Positions 1-14,400 of a stretch of DNA of 64,000 nucleotides are shown one piece after another (the first letter of the stretch is position 1; every line of letters starts with the position of its first letter). Position numbers and translations under genes: made by a program. The stretch is taken from positions 2,029,001 to 2,093,000 of the forward strand of contig CANUEZ040000196.1 of assembly GCA_948099385.1 (NCBI GenBank). Direction: 5' to 3'. Source of the stretch: Fasciola hepatica. Taxonomy: Eukaryota > Platyhelminthes > Trematoda > Plagiorchiida > Fasciolidae. The notes under the pieces were generated by a model. That model saw nothing but the letters and a program-made list of their open reading frames with translations. It searched no databases and was not told where the DNA came from.

Positions 1-217
1 CCTTCCCAAAATCGCTTTAAATTTGAATGGTAAGAACCAGCTTTGGGCACACCGATCGACTCGTATGATGGATGACTTGTCTGTAGGGGCCTAAGTACAA
101 CCAACGCATTCCCAAATGAACAACCTACACAGCTTCCTTACTATGCATGCAATTGATTAGTAGTACGAGATTAGATTAGATTAGATTAGATTTGTATAAT
201 ATGATTGATCATGCAGC
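1..217 (+). repeat. Partial monomer at left edge
   Basis: The first base corresponds to roughly offset 216 after the anchor of a full monomer (ccttcccaaa segment, compare 434). The piece carries the second half of a monomer, ending with its ATTAG tract at about 168-190 and the anchor of the next unit at 218. It has local variants ctttgggcac and actcgtatgatgg; the latter variant recurs near 28617 and 30354. Confidence 0.93.
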
Positions 218-2380
218 TTGAACGCTCAACTGAGCATTGAAATCCATGGAAGCACTGTACAGCTGTTTCATCATCTAAGGGACTCGACTCATCAGCAGTG
301 CACATCGACCGAGCAACCACGGGCACTCCAACAACCGGTGAACCATTGTGAATCGAACAACTCAACAACACAAGGCTATCCGGGATGGCTATCAACGCTT
401 TGTTCAACATCTACACTACATCATATATAGCACCCTTCCCAAACTGGCTTCAAATTTGAATGGTAACAACCAGCTTCGCGCACACCGATCCACTCCTATG
501 ATGGATGACTTCTCTGAAGGGGCCTTAGTACAACCAACGCATTCCCAAATGAACAACCTACACAGCTTCCTTACTATGCATGCAATTGATTAGTAGTAAG
601 AGATTAGATTAGATTAGATTAGATTTGTATAATATGATTGATCATGCAGCTTGAACGCTCAACTGAGCATTGAAATCCATGGAAGCACTGTACAGCTGTT
701 TCATCCTCTAACGGACTCGACTCATCAGCAGTGCACATCGACCGAGCCCCCACGGGCACTCCAACAACTGGTGAACCATTGTGAATCGAACAACTTAACA
801 ACACAAGGCTATCCGGGATGGCTATCAACGCTTTGTTCAACATCTACACTACATGATATAGCACCCTTCCCAAACTCGCTTCCAATTTGAATGGTAAGAA
901 CCAGCTTCGCGCACACCGATCGACTCCTATGATGGATGACTTCTCTGTAGGGGCCTAAGTACAACCAACGCATTCCCAAATGAACAACCTACACAGCTTC
1001 CTTACTATGCATGCAATTGATTAGTCGTACGAGATTAGATTAGATCAGATTAGATTTGTATAATATGATTGATCATGCAGCTTGAACGCTCAACTGAGCA
1101 TTGAAATCCATGGAAGCACTGTACAGCTGTTTCATCCTCTAACGGACTCGACTCATCAGCAGTGCACATCGACCGAGCCCCCACGGGCACTAAAACAACC
1201 GGTGAACCATTGTGAATCGAACAACATAACAACACAAGGCTATCCGGGATGGCTATCAACGCTTTGTTCAACATCTACACTACATCATATATAGCACCCT
1301 TCCCAAACTGGATTCAAATTTGAATGGTAACAACCAGCTTCGCGAACACCGATCGACTCCTATGATGGATGACTTCTCTGTAGGGGCCTGAGTACAACCA
1401 ACGCATTCCCAAATGAAAAACTTACACAGCTTCCTTACTATGCATGCAATTGATTAGTAGTACGAGATTAGATTAGATTAGATTAGATTTGTATAACATG
1501 ATTGATCATGCAGCTTGAACGCTCAACTGAGCATTGAAATCCATGGAAGCACTGTACAGCTGTTTCATCCTCTAAGGGACTCGACTCATCAGCAGTGCAC
1601 ATCGACCGAGCAACCACGGGCACTCCAACAACCGGTGAACCATTGTGAATCGAACAACTTAACAACACAAGGCAATCGGGGATGGCTCTCAACGCTTTGT
1701 TCAACATCTACACTACATCATATATAGCACCCTTCCCAAACTGGCTTTAAATTTGAATGGTAAGAACCAGCTTCGCGCACACCGATCCACTCCTATGATG
1801 GATGACTTCTCTGTAGGGGCCCAAGTACAACCAACGCATTCCCAAATGAACAACCTACACAGCTTCCTTACTATGCATGCAATTGATTAGTAGTACGAGA
1901 TTAGATTAGATTAGATTAGATTTGTATAATATGATTGATCATGCAGCTTGAACGCTCAACTGAGCATTGAAATCCATGGAAGCACTGTACAGCTGTTTCA
2001 TCCTCTAAGGGACTCGACTCATCAGCAGTGCACATCGACCGAGCCCCCACGGGCACTCCAACAACCGGTGAACCATTGTGAATCGAACAACTCAACAACA
2101 CAAGGCTATCCGGGATGGCTATCAACGCTTTGTTCAACATCTACACTACATCATATATAGCACCCTTCCCAAACTGGCTTCAAATTTGAATGGTAACAAC
2201 CAGCTTCGCGCACACCGATCCACTCCTATGATGGATGACTTCTCTGAAGGGGCCTTAGTACAACCAACGCATTCCCAAATGAACAACCTACACAGCTTCC
2301 TTACTATGCATGCAATTGATTAGTAGTACGAGATTAGATTAGATTCGAATAGATTTGTATAATATGATTGATCATGCAGC
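218..2380 (+). repeat. Type A monomers, units at 218, 651, 1082, 1515, 1948
   Basis: Five type A monomers. The units at 218 and 1948 share the tail variant gaaggggccttagtac, which removes an in-frame stop found in most other monomers, and both carry the long junction catcatatatag. The unit at 1082 has a private change (ggcactaaaac). No clear HOR copy boundary falls inside this block, although 1948 matches the tail of the unit at 4983, suggesting the 7-unit repeat to the right once reached back to about here. Confidence 0.9.
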
Positions 2381-5300
2381 TTGAACGCTCAACTGAGCAT
2401 TGAAATCCATGGAAGCACTGTACAGCTGTTTCATCCTCTAAGGGAATCGACTCATCAGCAGTGAACATCAACCGAGCAACCACGGGCACTCCAACAACTG
2501 GTGAACCATTGTGAATCGAACAACTTAACAACACAAGGCTATCCGGGATGGCTATCAACGCTTTGTTCAACATCTACACTACATGATATAGCACCCTTCC
2601 CAAACTCGCTTCAAATTTGAATGGTAAGAACCAGCTTCGCGCACACCGATCGACTCCTATGATGGATGACTTCTCTGTAGGGGCCTAAGTACAACCAACG
2701 CATTCCCAAATGAACAACCTACACAGCTTCCTTACTATGCATGCAATTGATTAGTAGTTCGAGATTAGATTAGATTAGATTAGATTTGTATAATATGATT
2801 GATCATGCAGGTTGAACGCTCAACTGAGCATTGAAATCCATGGAAGCACTGTACAGCTGTTTCATCCTCTAAGGGACTCGACTCATCAGCAGTGCACATC
2901 GACCGAGCCCACACGGGCACTCCAACAACCGGTGAACCATTGTGAATCGAACAACTCAACAACACAAGGCTATCCGGGATGGCTATCAACGCTTTGTTCA
3001 ACATCTACACTACATCATATATAGCACCCTTCCCAAACTGGCTTCAAATTTGAATGGTAAGAACCAGCTTCGCGCACACCGATCCACTCATATGATGGAT
3101 GACTTCTCTGAAGGGGCCTTAGTACAACCAACGCATTCCCAAATGAACAACCTACACAGCTTCCTTACTATGCATGCAATTGATTAGTAGTAAGAGATTA
3201 GATTAGATTAGATTAGATTTGTATAATATGATTGATCATGCAGCTTGAACGCTCAACTGAGCATTGAAATCCATGGAAGCACTGTACAGCTGTTTCATCC
3301 TCCAAGGGACTCGACTCATCAGCAGTGCACATCGACCGAGCAACCACGGGCACTCCAACAACCGGTGAACCATTGTGAATCGAACAACTTAACAACACAA
3401 GGCTATCCGGGATGGCTATCAACGCTTTGTTCAACATCTACACTACATCATATATAGCACCCTTCCCAAACTCGCTTCAAATTTGAATGGTAACAACCAG
3501 CTTCGAGCACACCGATCGACTCCTATGATGGATGACTTCTCTGTAGGGGCCTAAGTTTAACCAACGCATTCCCAAATGAACAACCTACACAGCTTCCTTA
3601 CTATGCATGCAATTGATTAGTAGTACGAGATTAGATTAGATTAGATTAGATTTGTATAATATGATTGATCATGCAGCTTGAACGCTCAACTGAGCATTGA
3701 AATCCATGGAAGCACTGTACAGCTGTTTCATCCTCTAAGGGACTCGACTCATCAGCAGTGCACATCGACCGAGCAACCACGGGCACTCCAACAACCGGTG
3801 AACCATTGTGAATCGAACCACATAACAACACAAGGCTATCCGGGATGGCTATCAACGCTTTGTTCAACATCTACACTACATGATATAGCACCGTTCCCAA
3901 ACTCGCTTCCAATTTGAATGGTAAGAACCAGCTTCGCGCACACCGATCGACTCCTATGATGGATGACTTCTCTGTAGGGGCCTAAGTACAACCAACGCAT
4001 TCCCAAATGAACAACCTACACAGCTTCCTTACTATGCATGCAATTGATTAGTAGTACGAGATTAGATTAGATTCGAATAGATTTGTATAATATGATTGAT
4101 CATGCAGCTTGAACGCTCAACTGAGCATTGAAATCCATGGAAGCACTGTACAGCTGTTTCATCCTCTAAGGGACTCGACTCATCAGCAGTGCACATCGAC
4201 CGAGCCCCCACGGGCACTCCAACAACCGGTGAACCATTGTGAATCGAACAACTTAACAACACAAGGCTATCCGGGATGGCTATCAACGCTTTGTTCAACA
4301 TCTACACTACATCATATATAGCACCCTTCCCAAACTGGCTTCAAATTTGAATGGTAACAACCAGCTTCGAGCACACCGATCGACTCCTATGATGGATGAC
4401 TTCTCTGTAGGGGCCTAAATATAACCAACGCATTCACAAATGAACAACCTACACAGCTTCCTTACTATGCATGCAATTGATTAGTAGTACGAGATTAGAT
4501 TAGATTAGATTAGATTAGATTTGTATAATATGATTGATCATGCAGCTTGAGCGCTCAACTGAGCATTGAAATCCATGGAAGCACTGTACAGCTGTTTCAT
4601 CCTCTAAGGGACTCGACTCATCAGCAGTGCACATCGACCGAGCAACCACGGGCACTCCAACAACCGGTGAACCATTGTGAATCGAACAACTTAACAACAC
4701 AAAGCTATCCGGGATGGCTCTCAACGCTTTGTTCAACATCTACACTACATGATATAGCACCGTTCCCAAACTCGCTTCCAATTTGAATGGTAAGAACCAG
4801 CTTCGCGCACACTGATCGACTCCTATGATGGATGACTTCTCTGTAGGGGCCTAAGTACAACCAACGCATTCCCAAATGAACAACCTACACAGCTTCCTTA
4901 CTATGCATGCAATTGATTAGTAGTACGAGATTAGATTAGATTAGATTAGATTAGATTTGTATAATATGATTGATCATGCAGCTTGAACGCTCAACTGAGC
5001 ATTGAAATCCATGGAAGCACTGTACAGCTGTTTCATCCTCTAAGGGACTCGACTCATCAGCAGTGCACATCGACCGAGCAACCACGGGCACTCCAACAAC
5101 TGGTGAACCACTGTGAATCGAACCACATAACAACACAAGGCTATCCGGGATGGCTATCAACGCTTTGTTCAACATCTACACTACATCATATATAGCACCC
5201 TTCCCAAACTGGCTTCAAATTTGAATGGTAACAACCAGCTTCGCGCACACCGATCCACTCCTATGATGGATGACTTCTCTGAAGGGGCCTTAGTACAACC

Positions 5301-8300
5301 AACGCATTCCCAAATGAACAACCTACACAGCTTCCTTACTATGCATGCAATTGATTAGTAGTACGAGATTAGATTAGATTAGATTAGATTTGTATAATAT
5401 GATTGATCATGCAGCTTGAACGCTCAACTGAGCATTGAAATCCATGGAAGCACTGTACAGCTGTTTCATCCTCTAAGGGAATCGACTCATCAGCAGTGAA
5501 CATCGACCGAGCAACCACGGGCACTCCAACAACTGGTGAACCATTGTGAATCGAACAACTTAACAACACAAGGCTATCCGGGATGGCTCTCAACGCTTTG
5601 TTCAACATCTACACTACATGATATAGCACCCTTCCCAAACTCGCTTCAAATTTGAATGGTAAGAACCAGCTTCGCGCACACCGATCGACTCCTATGATGG
5701 ATGACTTCTCTGTAGGGGCCTAAGTACAACCAACGCATTCCCAAATGAACAACCTACACAGCTTCCTTACTATGCATGCAATTGATTAGTAGTTCGAGAT
5801 TAGATTAGATTAGATTAGATTTGTATAATATGATTGATCATGCAGGTTGAACGCTCAACTGAGCATTGAAATCCATGGAAGCACTGTACAGCTGTTTCAT
5901 CCTCTAAGGGACTCGACTCATCAGCAGTGCACATCGACCGAGCAACCACGGGCACTCCAACAACCGGTGAACCATTGTGAATCGAACAACTCAACAACAC
6001 AAGGCTATCCGGGATGGCTATCAACGCTTTGTTCAACATCTACACTACATCATATATAGCACCCTTCCCAAACTGGCTTCAAATTTGAATGGTAAGAACC
6101 AGCTTCGCGCACACCGATCCACTCATATGATGGATGACTTCTCTGAAGGGGCCTTAGTACAACCAACGCATTCACAAATGAACAACCTACACAGCTTCCT
6201 TACTATGCATGCAATTGATTAGTAGTAAGAGATTAGATTAGATTAGATTAGATTTGTATAATATGATTGATCATGCAGCTTGAACGCTCAACTGAGCATT
6301 GAAATCCATGGAAGCACTGTACAGCTGTTTCATCCTCCAAGGGACTCGACTCATCAGCAGTGCACATCGACCGAGCAACCACGGGCACTCCAACAACCGG
6401 TGAACCATTGTGAATCGAACAACTTAACAACACAAGGCTATCCGGGATGGCTATCAACGCTTTGTTCAACATCTACACTACATGATATAGCACCCTTCCC
6501 AAACTCGCTTCAAATTTGAATGGTAAGAACCAGCTTCGAGCACACCGATCGACTCCTATGATGGATGACTTCTCTGTAGGGGCCTAAGTTTAACCAACGC
6601 ATTCCCAAATGAACAACCTACACAGCTTCCTTACTATGCATGCAATTGATTAGTAGTACGAGATTAGATTAGATTCGAATAGATTTGTATAATATGATTG
6701 ATCATGCAGCTTGAACGCTCAACTGAGCATTGAAATCCATGGAAGCACTGTACAGCTGTTTCATCCTCTAAGGGACTCCACTCATCAGCAGTGCACATCG
6801 ACCGAGCAACCACGGGCACTCCAACAACCGGTGAACCATTGTGAATCGAACCACATAACAACACAAGGCTATCCGGGATGGCTATCAACGCTTTGTTCAA
6901 CATCTACACTACATGATATAGCACCGTTCCCAAACTCGCTTCCAATTTGAATGGTAAGAACCAGCTTCGCGCACACCGATCGACTCCTATGATGGATGAC
7001 TTCTCTGTAGGGGCCTAAGTACGACCAACGCATTCCCAAATGAACAACCTACACAGCTTCCTTACTATGCATGCAATTGATTAGTAGTACGAGATTAGAT
7101 TAGATTAGATTAGATTTGTATAATATGATTGATCATGCAGCTTGAACGCTCAACTGAGCATTGAAATCCATGGAAGCACTGTACAGCTGTTTCATCCTCT
7201 AAGGGACTCGACTCATCAGCAGTGCACATCGACCGAGCAACCACGGGCACTCCAACAACCGGTGAACCATTGTGAATCGAACAACTTAACAACACAAGGC
7301 TATCCGGGATGGCTATCAACGCTTTTTTCAACATCTACACTACATCATATATAGCACCCTTCCCAAACTGGCTTCAAATTTGAATGGTAACAACCAGCTT
7401 CGAGCACACCGATCGACTCCTATGATGGATGACTTCTCTGTAGGGGCCTAAGTACAACCAACGCATTCCCAAATGAACAACCTACACAGCTTCCTTACTA
7501 TGCATGCAATTGATTAGTAGTACGAGATTAGATTAGATTAGATTAGATTAGATTTGTATAATATGATTGATCATGCAGCTTGAGCGCTCAACTGAGCATT
7601 GAAATCCATGGAAGCACTGTACAGCTGTTTCATCCTCTAAGGGACTCGACTCATCAGCAGTGCACATCGACCGAGCAACCACGGGCACTCCAACAACCGG
7701 TGAACCATTGTGAATCGAACAACTTAACAACACAAAGCTATCCGGGATGGCTATCAACGCTTTGTTCAACATCTACACTACATGATATAGCACCCTTCCC
7801 AAACTCGCTTCCAATTTGAATGGTAAGAACCAGCTTCGCGCACACTGATCGACTCCTATGATGGATGACTTCTCTGTAGGGGCCTAAGTACAACCAACGC
7901 ATTCCCAAATGAACAACCTACACAGCTTCCTTACTATGCATGCAATTGATTAGTAGTACGAGATTAGATTAGATTAGATTAGATTTGTATAATATGATTG
8001 ATCATGCAGCTTGAACGCTCAACTGAGCATTGAAATCCATGGAAGCACTGTACAGCTGTTTCATCCTCTAAGGGACTCGACTCATCAGCAGTGCACATCG
8101 ACCGAGCAACCACGGGCACTCCAACAACTGGTGAACCACTGTGAATCGAACCACATAACAACACAAGGCTATCCGGGATGGCTATCAACGCTTTGTTCAA
8201 CATCTACACTACATGATATAGCACCGTTCCCAAACTCGCTTCCAATTTGAATGGTAAGAACCAGCTTCGCGCACACCGATCGACTCCTATGATGGATGAC

Positions 8301-8446
8301 TTCTCTGTAGGGGCCTAAGTACAACCAACGCATTCCCAAATGATCAACCTACACAGCTTCCTTACTATGCATGCAATTGATTAGTAGTACGAGATTAGAT
8401 TAGATTAGATTAGATTAGATTTGTATAATATGATTGATCATGCAGC
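2381..8446 (+). repeat. 7-monomer higher-order repeat, two copies of ~3033 bp
   Basis: Copy 1 has anchors 2381, 2812, 3245, 3678, 4109, 4547, 4983; copy 2 has 5416, 5847, 6280, 6711, 7142, 7580, 8011. Diagnostic variants recur at the same slots. Slot 1 has gggaatcgactc and cagtgaacatc. Slot 2 has gcaggttgaacg preceded by gttcgag. Slot 3 has catcctccaaggg. Slot 4 has cgaaccacataac. Slot 6 has cttgagcgctc and the tail cacactgatcg. Slot 7 has aaccactgtgaatcg. Offsets are 3035, 3035, 3035, 3033, 3033, 3033 and 3028 bp; the drops come from the two-base junction dimorphism and ATTAG number. All units are type A. Confidence 0.88.
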
Positions 8447-11400
8447 TTGAACGCTCAACTGAGCATTGAAATCCATGGAAGCACTGTACAGCTGTTTCAT
8501 CCTCTAAGGGACTCGACTCATCAGCAGTGCACTTCGACCGAGCCCACACGGGCACTCCAACAACCGGTGAACCATTGTGAATCGAACAACTTAACAACAC
8601 AAGGCTATCCGGGATGGCTCTCAACGCTTTGTTCAACATCTACACTACATGATATAGCACCCTTCCCAAACTCGCTTCCAATTTGAATGGTAAGAACCAG
8701 CTTCGCGCACACCGATCGACTCCTATGATGGATGACTTCTCTGTAGGGGCCTAAGTACAACCAACGCATTCCCAAATGAACAACCTACACAGCTTCCTTA
8801 CTATGCATGCAATTGATTAGTAGTACGAGATTAGATTAGATCAGATTAGATTTGTATAATATGATTGATCATGCAGCTTGAACGCTCAACTGAGCATTGA
8901 AATCCATGGAAGCACTGTACAGCTGTTTCATCCTCTAAGGGACTCGACTCATCAGCAGTGCACCACGACCGAGCCCCCACGGGCACTCCAACAACCGGTG
9001 AACCATTGTGAATCGAACAACTCAACAACACAAGGCTATCCGGGATGGCTATCAACGCTTTGTTCAACATCTACACTACATGATATAGCACCCTTCCCAA
9101 ACTGGCTTCAAATTTGAATGGTAAGAACCAGCTTCGCGCACACCGATCGACTCCTATGATGGATGACTTCTCTGTAGGGGCCTAAGTACAACCAACGCAT
9201 TCCCAAATGAACAACCTACACAGCTTCCTTACTATGCATGCAATTGATTAGTAGTACGAGATTAGATTAGATTAGATTAGATTTGTATAATATGATTGAT
9301 CATGCAGCTTGAACGCTCAACTGAGCATTGAAATCCATGGAAGCACTGTACAGCTGTTTCATCCTCTAAGGGACTCGACTCATCAGCAGTGAACATCGAC
9401 CGAGCAACCACGGGCACTCCAACAACCGGTGAACCATTGTGAATCGAACAACTTAACAACACAAAGCTATCCGGGATGGCTATCAACGCTTTTTTCAACA
9501 TCTACACTACATCATATATAGCACCCATCCCAAACTGGATTCAAATTTGAATGGTAACAACCAGCTTCGAGCACACCGATCGACTCCTATGATGGATGAC
9601 TTCTCTGTAGGGGCCTAAGTACAACCAACGCATTCCCAAATGAACAACCTACACAGCTTCCTTACTATGCATGCAATTGATTAGTAGTACGAGATTAGAT
9701 TAGATTAGATTAGATTAGATTTGTATAATATGATTGATCATGCAGCTTGAACGCTCAACTGAGCATTGAAATCCATGGAAGCACTGTACAGCTGTTTCAT
9801 CCTCTAAGGGACTCGACTCATCAGCAGTGCACATCGACCGAGCAACCACGGGCACTCCAACAACCGGTGAACCATTGTGAATCGAACAACTTAACAACAC
9901 AAGGCTATCCGGGATGGCTATCAACGCTTTGTTCAACATCTACACTACATGATATAGCACCGTTCCCAAACTCGCTTCCAATTTGAATGGTAAGAACCAG
10001 CTTCGCGCACACTGATCGACTCCTATGATGGATGACTTCTCTGTAGGGGCCTAAGTACAACCAACGCATTCCCAAATGAACAACCTACACAGCTTCCTTA
10101 CTATGCATGCAATTGATTAGTAGTACGAGATTAGATTAGATTAGATTAGATTAGATTTGTATAATATGATTGATCATGCAGCTTGAACGCTCAACTGAGC
10201 ATTGAAATCCATGGAAGCACTGTACAGCTGTTTCATCCTCTAAGGGACTCCACTCATCAGCAGTGCACATCGACCGAGCAACCACGGGCACTCCAACAAC
10301 CGGTGAACCATTGTGAATCGAACCACATAACAACACAAGGCTATCCGGGATGGCTATCAACGCTTTGTTCAACATCTACACTACATGATATAGCACCGTT
10401 CCCAAACTCGCTTCAAATTTGAATGGTAAGAACCAGCTTCGCGCACACCGATCGACTCCTATGATGGATGACTTCTCTGTAGGGGCCTAAGTACAACCAA
10501 CGCATTCCCAAATGATCAACCTACACAGCTTCCTTACTATGCATGCAATTGATTAGTAGTACGAGATTAGATTAGATTAGATTAGATTTGTATAATATGA
10601 TTGATCATGCAGCTTGAACGCTCAACTGAGCATTGAAATCCATGGAAGCACTGTACAGCTGTTTCATCCTCTAAGGGACTGGACTCATCAGCAGTGCACT
10701 TCGACCGAGCCCACACGGGCACTCCAACAACCGGTGAACCATTGTGAATCGAACAACTTAACAACACAAGGCTATCCGGGATGGCTCTCAACGCTTTGTT
10801 CAACATCTACACTACATGATATAGCACCCTTCCCAAACTCGCTTCCAATTTGAATGGTAAGAACCAGCTTCGCGCACACCGATCGACTCCTATGATGGAT
10901 GACTTCTCTGTAGGGGCCTAAGTACAACCAACGCATTCCCAAATGAACAACCTACACAGCTTCCTTACTATGCATGCAATTGATTAGTAGTACGAGATTA
11001 GATTAGATTAGAATAGATTAGATTTGTATAATATGATTGATCATGCAGCTTGAACGCTCAACTGAGCATTGAAATCCATGGAAGCACTGTACAGCTGTTT
11101 CATCCTCTACGGGACTCGACTCATCAGCAGTGCACATCGACCGAGCCCCCACGGGCACTCCAACAACCGGTGAACCATTGTGAATCGAACAACTTAACAA
11201 CACAAGGCTATCCGGGATGGCTATCAACGCTTTGTTCAACATCTACACTACATGATATAGCACCCTTCCCAAACTGGCTTCAAATTTGAATGGTTACAAC
11301 CAGCTTCGCGCACACCGATCGACTCCTATGATGGATGACTTCTCTGTAGGGGCCTAAGTACAACCAACGCATTCCCAAATGTACAACCTACACAGCTTCC

Positions 11401-11480
11401 TTACTATGCATGCAATTGATTAGTAGTACGAGATTAGATTAGATCAGATTAGATTTGTATAATATGATTGATCATGCAGC
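7142..11480 (+). repeat. 5-monomer higher-order repeat, two copies of ~2170 bp
   Basis: Anchors 7142, 7580, 8011, 8447, 8878 correspond to 9309, 9747, 10183, 10614, 11050. Shared markers are the T6 run in gcttttttcaac (7142, 9309), the cacactgatcg tail (7580, 9747), aaatgatcaacc in the tail of slot 3 (8011, 10183), and acttcgaccgagcccacac in slot 4 (8447, 10614). The fifth slot matches poorly (8878 has caccacgacc, 11050 does not). This block overlaps the end of the 7-unit repeat, so the repeat register switched from seven to five units here. Confidence 0.8.
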
Positions 11481-14400
11481 TTGAACGCTCAACTGAGCAT
11501 TGAAATCCATGGAAGCACTGTACAGCTGTTTCATCCTCTAAGGGAATCGACTCATCAGCAGTGCACATCGACCGAGCAACCACGGGCACTCCAACAACCG
11601 GTGAACCATTGTGAATCGAACAACTTAACAACACAAGGCTATCCGGGATGGCTATCAACGCTTTGTTCAACATCTACACTACATGATATAGCACCCTTCC
11701 CAAACTCGCTCTAAATTTGAATGGTAAGAACCAGCTTCGCGCACACCGATCGACTCCTATGATGGATGACTTCTCCGTAGGGGCCTAAGTACAACCAACG
11801 CATTCCCAAATGAACAACCTACACAGCTTCCTTACTATGCATGCAATTGATTAGGAGTACGAGATTAGATTAGATTCGAATAGATTTGTATATTATGATT
11901 GATCATGCAGCTTGAACGCTCAACTGAGCATTGAAATCCATGGAAGAACTGTACAGCTGTTTCATCCTCTAAGGGACTCGACTCATCAGCAGTGCACATC
12001 GACCGAGCAACCACGGGCACTCCAACAACCGTGAACCATTGTGAATCGAACAACTTAACAACACAAGGCTATCCGGGATGGCTATCAACGCTTTGTTCAA
12101 CATCTACACTACATCATATATAGCACCCTTCCCAAACTGGCTTCAAATTTGAATGGTAAGAACCAGCTTCGCGCACACCGATCGACTCCTATGATGGATG
12201 ACTTCTCTGTAGGGGCGTAAGTACAACCAACGCATTCCCAAATGTACAACCCACACAGCTTCCTTACTATGCATGCAGTTGATTAGTAGTACGAGATTAG
12301 ATTAGATTCGAATAGATTTGTATAATATGATTGATCATGCAGCTTGAACGCTCAACTGAGCATTGAAATCCATGGAAGCACTGTACAGCTGTTTCATCCT
12401 CTACGGGACTCGACTCATCAGCAGTGCACATCGACCGAGCAACCACGGGCACTCCAACGACCGGTGAACCATTGTGAATCGAACAACTTAACAACACAAG
12501 GCTATCCGGGATGGCTCTCAACGCTTTGTTCAACATCTACACTACATGATATAGCACCCTTCCCAAACTGGCTTCAAATTTGAATGGTAAGAACCAGCTT
12601 CGCGCACACCGATCGACTCCTATGATGGATGACTTCTCTGTAGGGGCCTAAGTACAACCAACGCATTCCCAAATGTACAACCTACACAGCTTCCTTACTA
12701 TGCATGCAATTGATTAGTAGTACGAGATTAGATTAGATTCGAATAGATTTGTATAATATGATTGATCATGCAGCTTGAACGCTCAACTGAGCATTGAAAT
12801 CCATGGAAGCACTGTACAGCTGTTTCATCCTCTAAGGGACTCGACTCATCAGCAGTGCACATCGACCGAGCAACCACGGGCACTCCAACGACCGGTGAAC
12901 CATTGTGAATCGAACAACTTAACAACACAAGGCTATCCGGGATGGCTCTCAACGCTTTGTTCAACATCTACACTACATGATATAGCACCGTTCCCAAATT
13001 CGCTTCCAATTTGAATGGTAAGAACCAGCTTCGCGCACACCGATCGACTCCTATGATGGATGACTTCTCTGTAGGGGCCTAAGTACAACCAACGCATTCC
13101 CAAATGAACAACCTACAGAGCTTCCTTACTATGCATGCAATTGATTAGGAGTACGAGATTAGATTAGATTCGAATAGATTTGTATATTATGATTGATCAT
13201 GCAGCTTGAACGCTCAACTGAGCATTGAAATCCATGGAAGAACTGTACAGCTGTTTCATCCTCTAAGGGACTCGACTCATCAGCAGTGCACATCGACCGA
13301 GCAACCACGGGCACTCCAACAACCGTGAACCATTGTGAATCGAACAACTTAACAACACAAGGCTATCCGGGATGGCTATCAACGCTTTGTTCAACATCTA
13401 CACTACATCATATATAGCACCCTTCCCAAACTGGCTTCAAATTTGAATGGTAACAACCAGCTTCGCGCACACCGATCGACTCCTATGATGGATGACTTCT
13501 CTGTAGGGGCGTAAGTACAACCAACGCATTCCCAAATGAACAACCTACACAGCTTCCTTACTATGCATGCAATTGATTAGTAGTACGAGATTAGATTAGA
13601 TTCGAATAGATTTGTATAATATGATTGATCATGCAGCTTGAACGCTCAACTGAGCATTGAAATCCATGGAAGCACTGTACAGCTGTTTCATCCTCTAAGG
13701 GAATCGACTCATCAGCAGTGCACATCGACCGAGCAACCACGGGCACTCCAACAACCGGTGAACCATTGTGAATCGAACAACTTAACAACACAAGGCTATC
13801 CGGGATGGCTATCAACGCTTTGTTCAACATCTACACTACATGATATAGCACCCTTCCCAAACTCGCTTCCAATTTGAATGGTAACAACCAGCTTCGCGCA
13901 CACCGATCGACTCCTATGATGGATGACTTCTCTGTAGGGGCCTAAGTACAACCAACGCATTCCCAAATGAACAACCTACAGAGCTTCCTTACTATGCATG
14001 CAATTGATTAGGAGTACGAGATTAGATTAGATTCGAATAGATTTGTATATTATGATTGATCATGCAGCTTGAACGCTCAACTGAGCATTGAAATCCATGG
14101 AAGCACTGTACAGCTGTTTGATCATCTAAGGGACTCGACTCATCAGCAGTGCACATCGACCGAGCAACCACGGGCACTCCAACAACCGTGAACCATTGTG
14201 AATCGAACAACTTAACAACACAAGGCTATCCGGGATGGCTATCAACGCTTTGTTCAACATCTACACTACATCATATATAGCACCCTTCCCAAACTGGCTT
14301 CAAATTTGAATGGTAACAACCAGCTTCGCGCACACCGATCGACTCCTATGATGGATGACTTCTCTGTAGGGGCGTAAGTACAACCAACGCATTCCCAAAT

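Noticed and set aside
186..410. Minus-strand ATG open frame of 74 codons in type A monomers
   Set aside because: It does start with ATG, but type B units cut it at 59 codons through a TGA, several A units shift it by a deletion, and it overlaps the plus-strand frame base for base. Recurrence follows from copying of the satellite. Only transcript or ribosome data would change this.
218..430. Plus-strand open frames of 62-93 codons recurring in nearly every monomer
   Set aside because: They begin at TTG (or GTG for the frame at 348), with an in-frame TGA about four codons upstream and no ATG between. Monomer length (431, 433, 436) is not a multiple of three, so frames cannot join. Indels (11912, 13206, 14069, 62092), a TAA (27482, 28775, 30080, 30511) and loss of the start (40068, 43090, 44383) are tolerated and even amplified. 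No protein family is recognised.
2342..2360. TTCGAA-containing agattcgaatag tracts as a separate regulatory element
   Set aside because: They occupy exactly the position of the ATTAG tract and preserve its length, so they are an interrupted microsatellite allele spread with certain monomers (2381, 4109, 6711, 11912-14069, 19264-22728, 63398).
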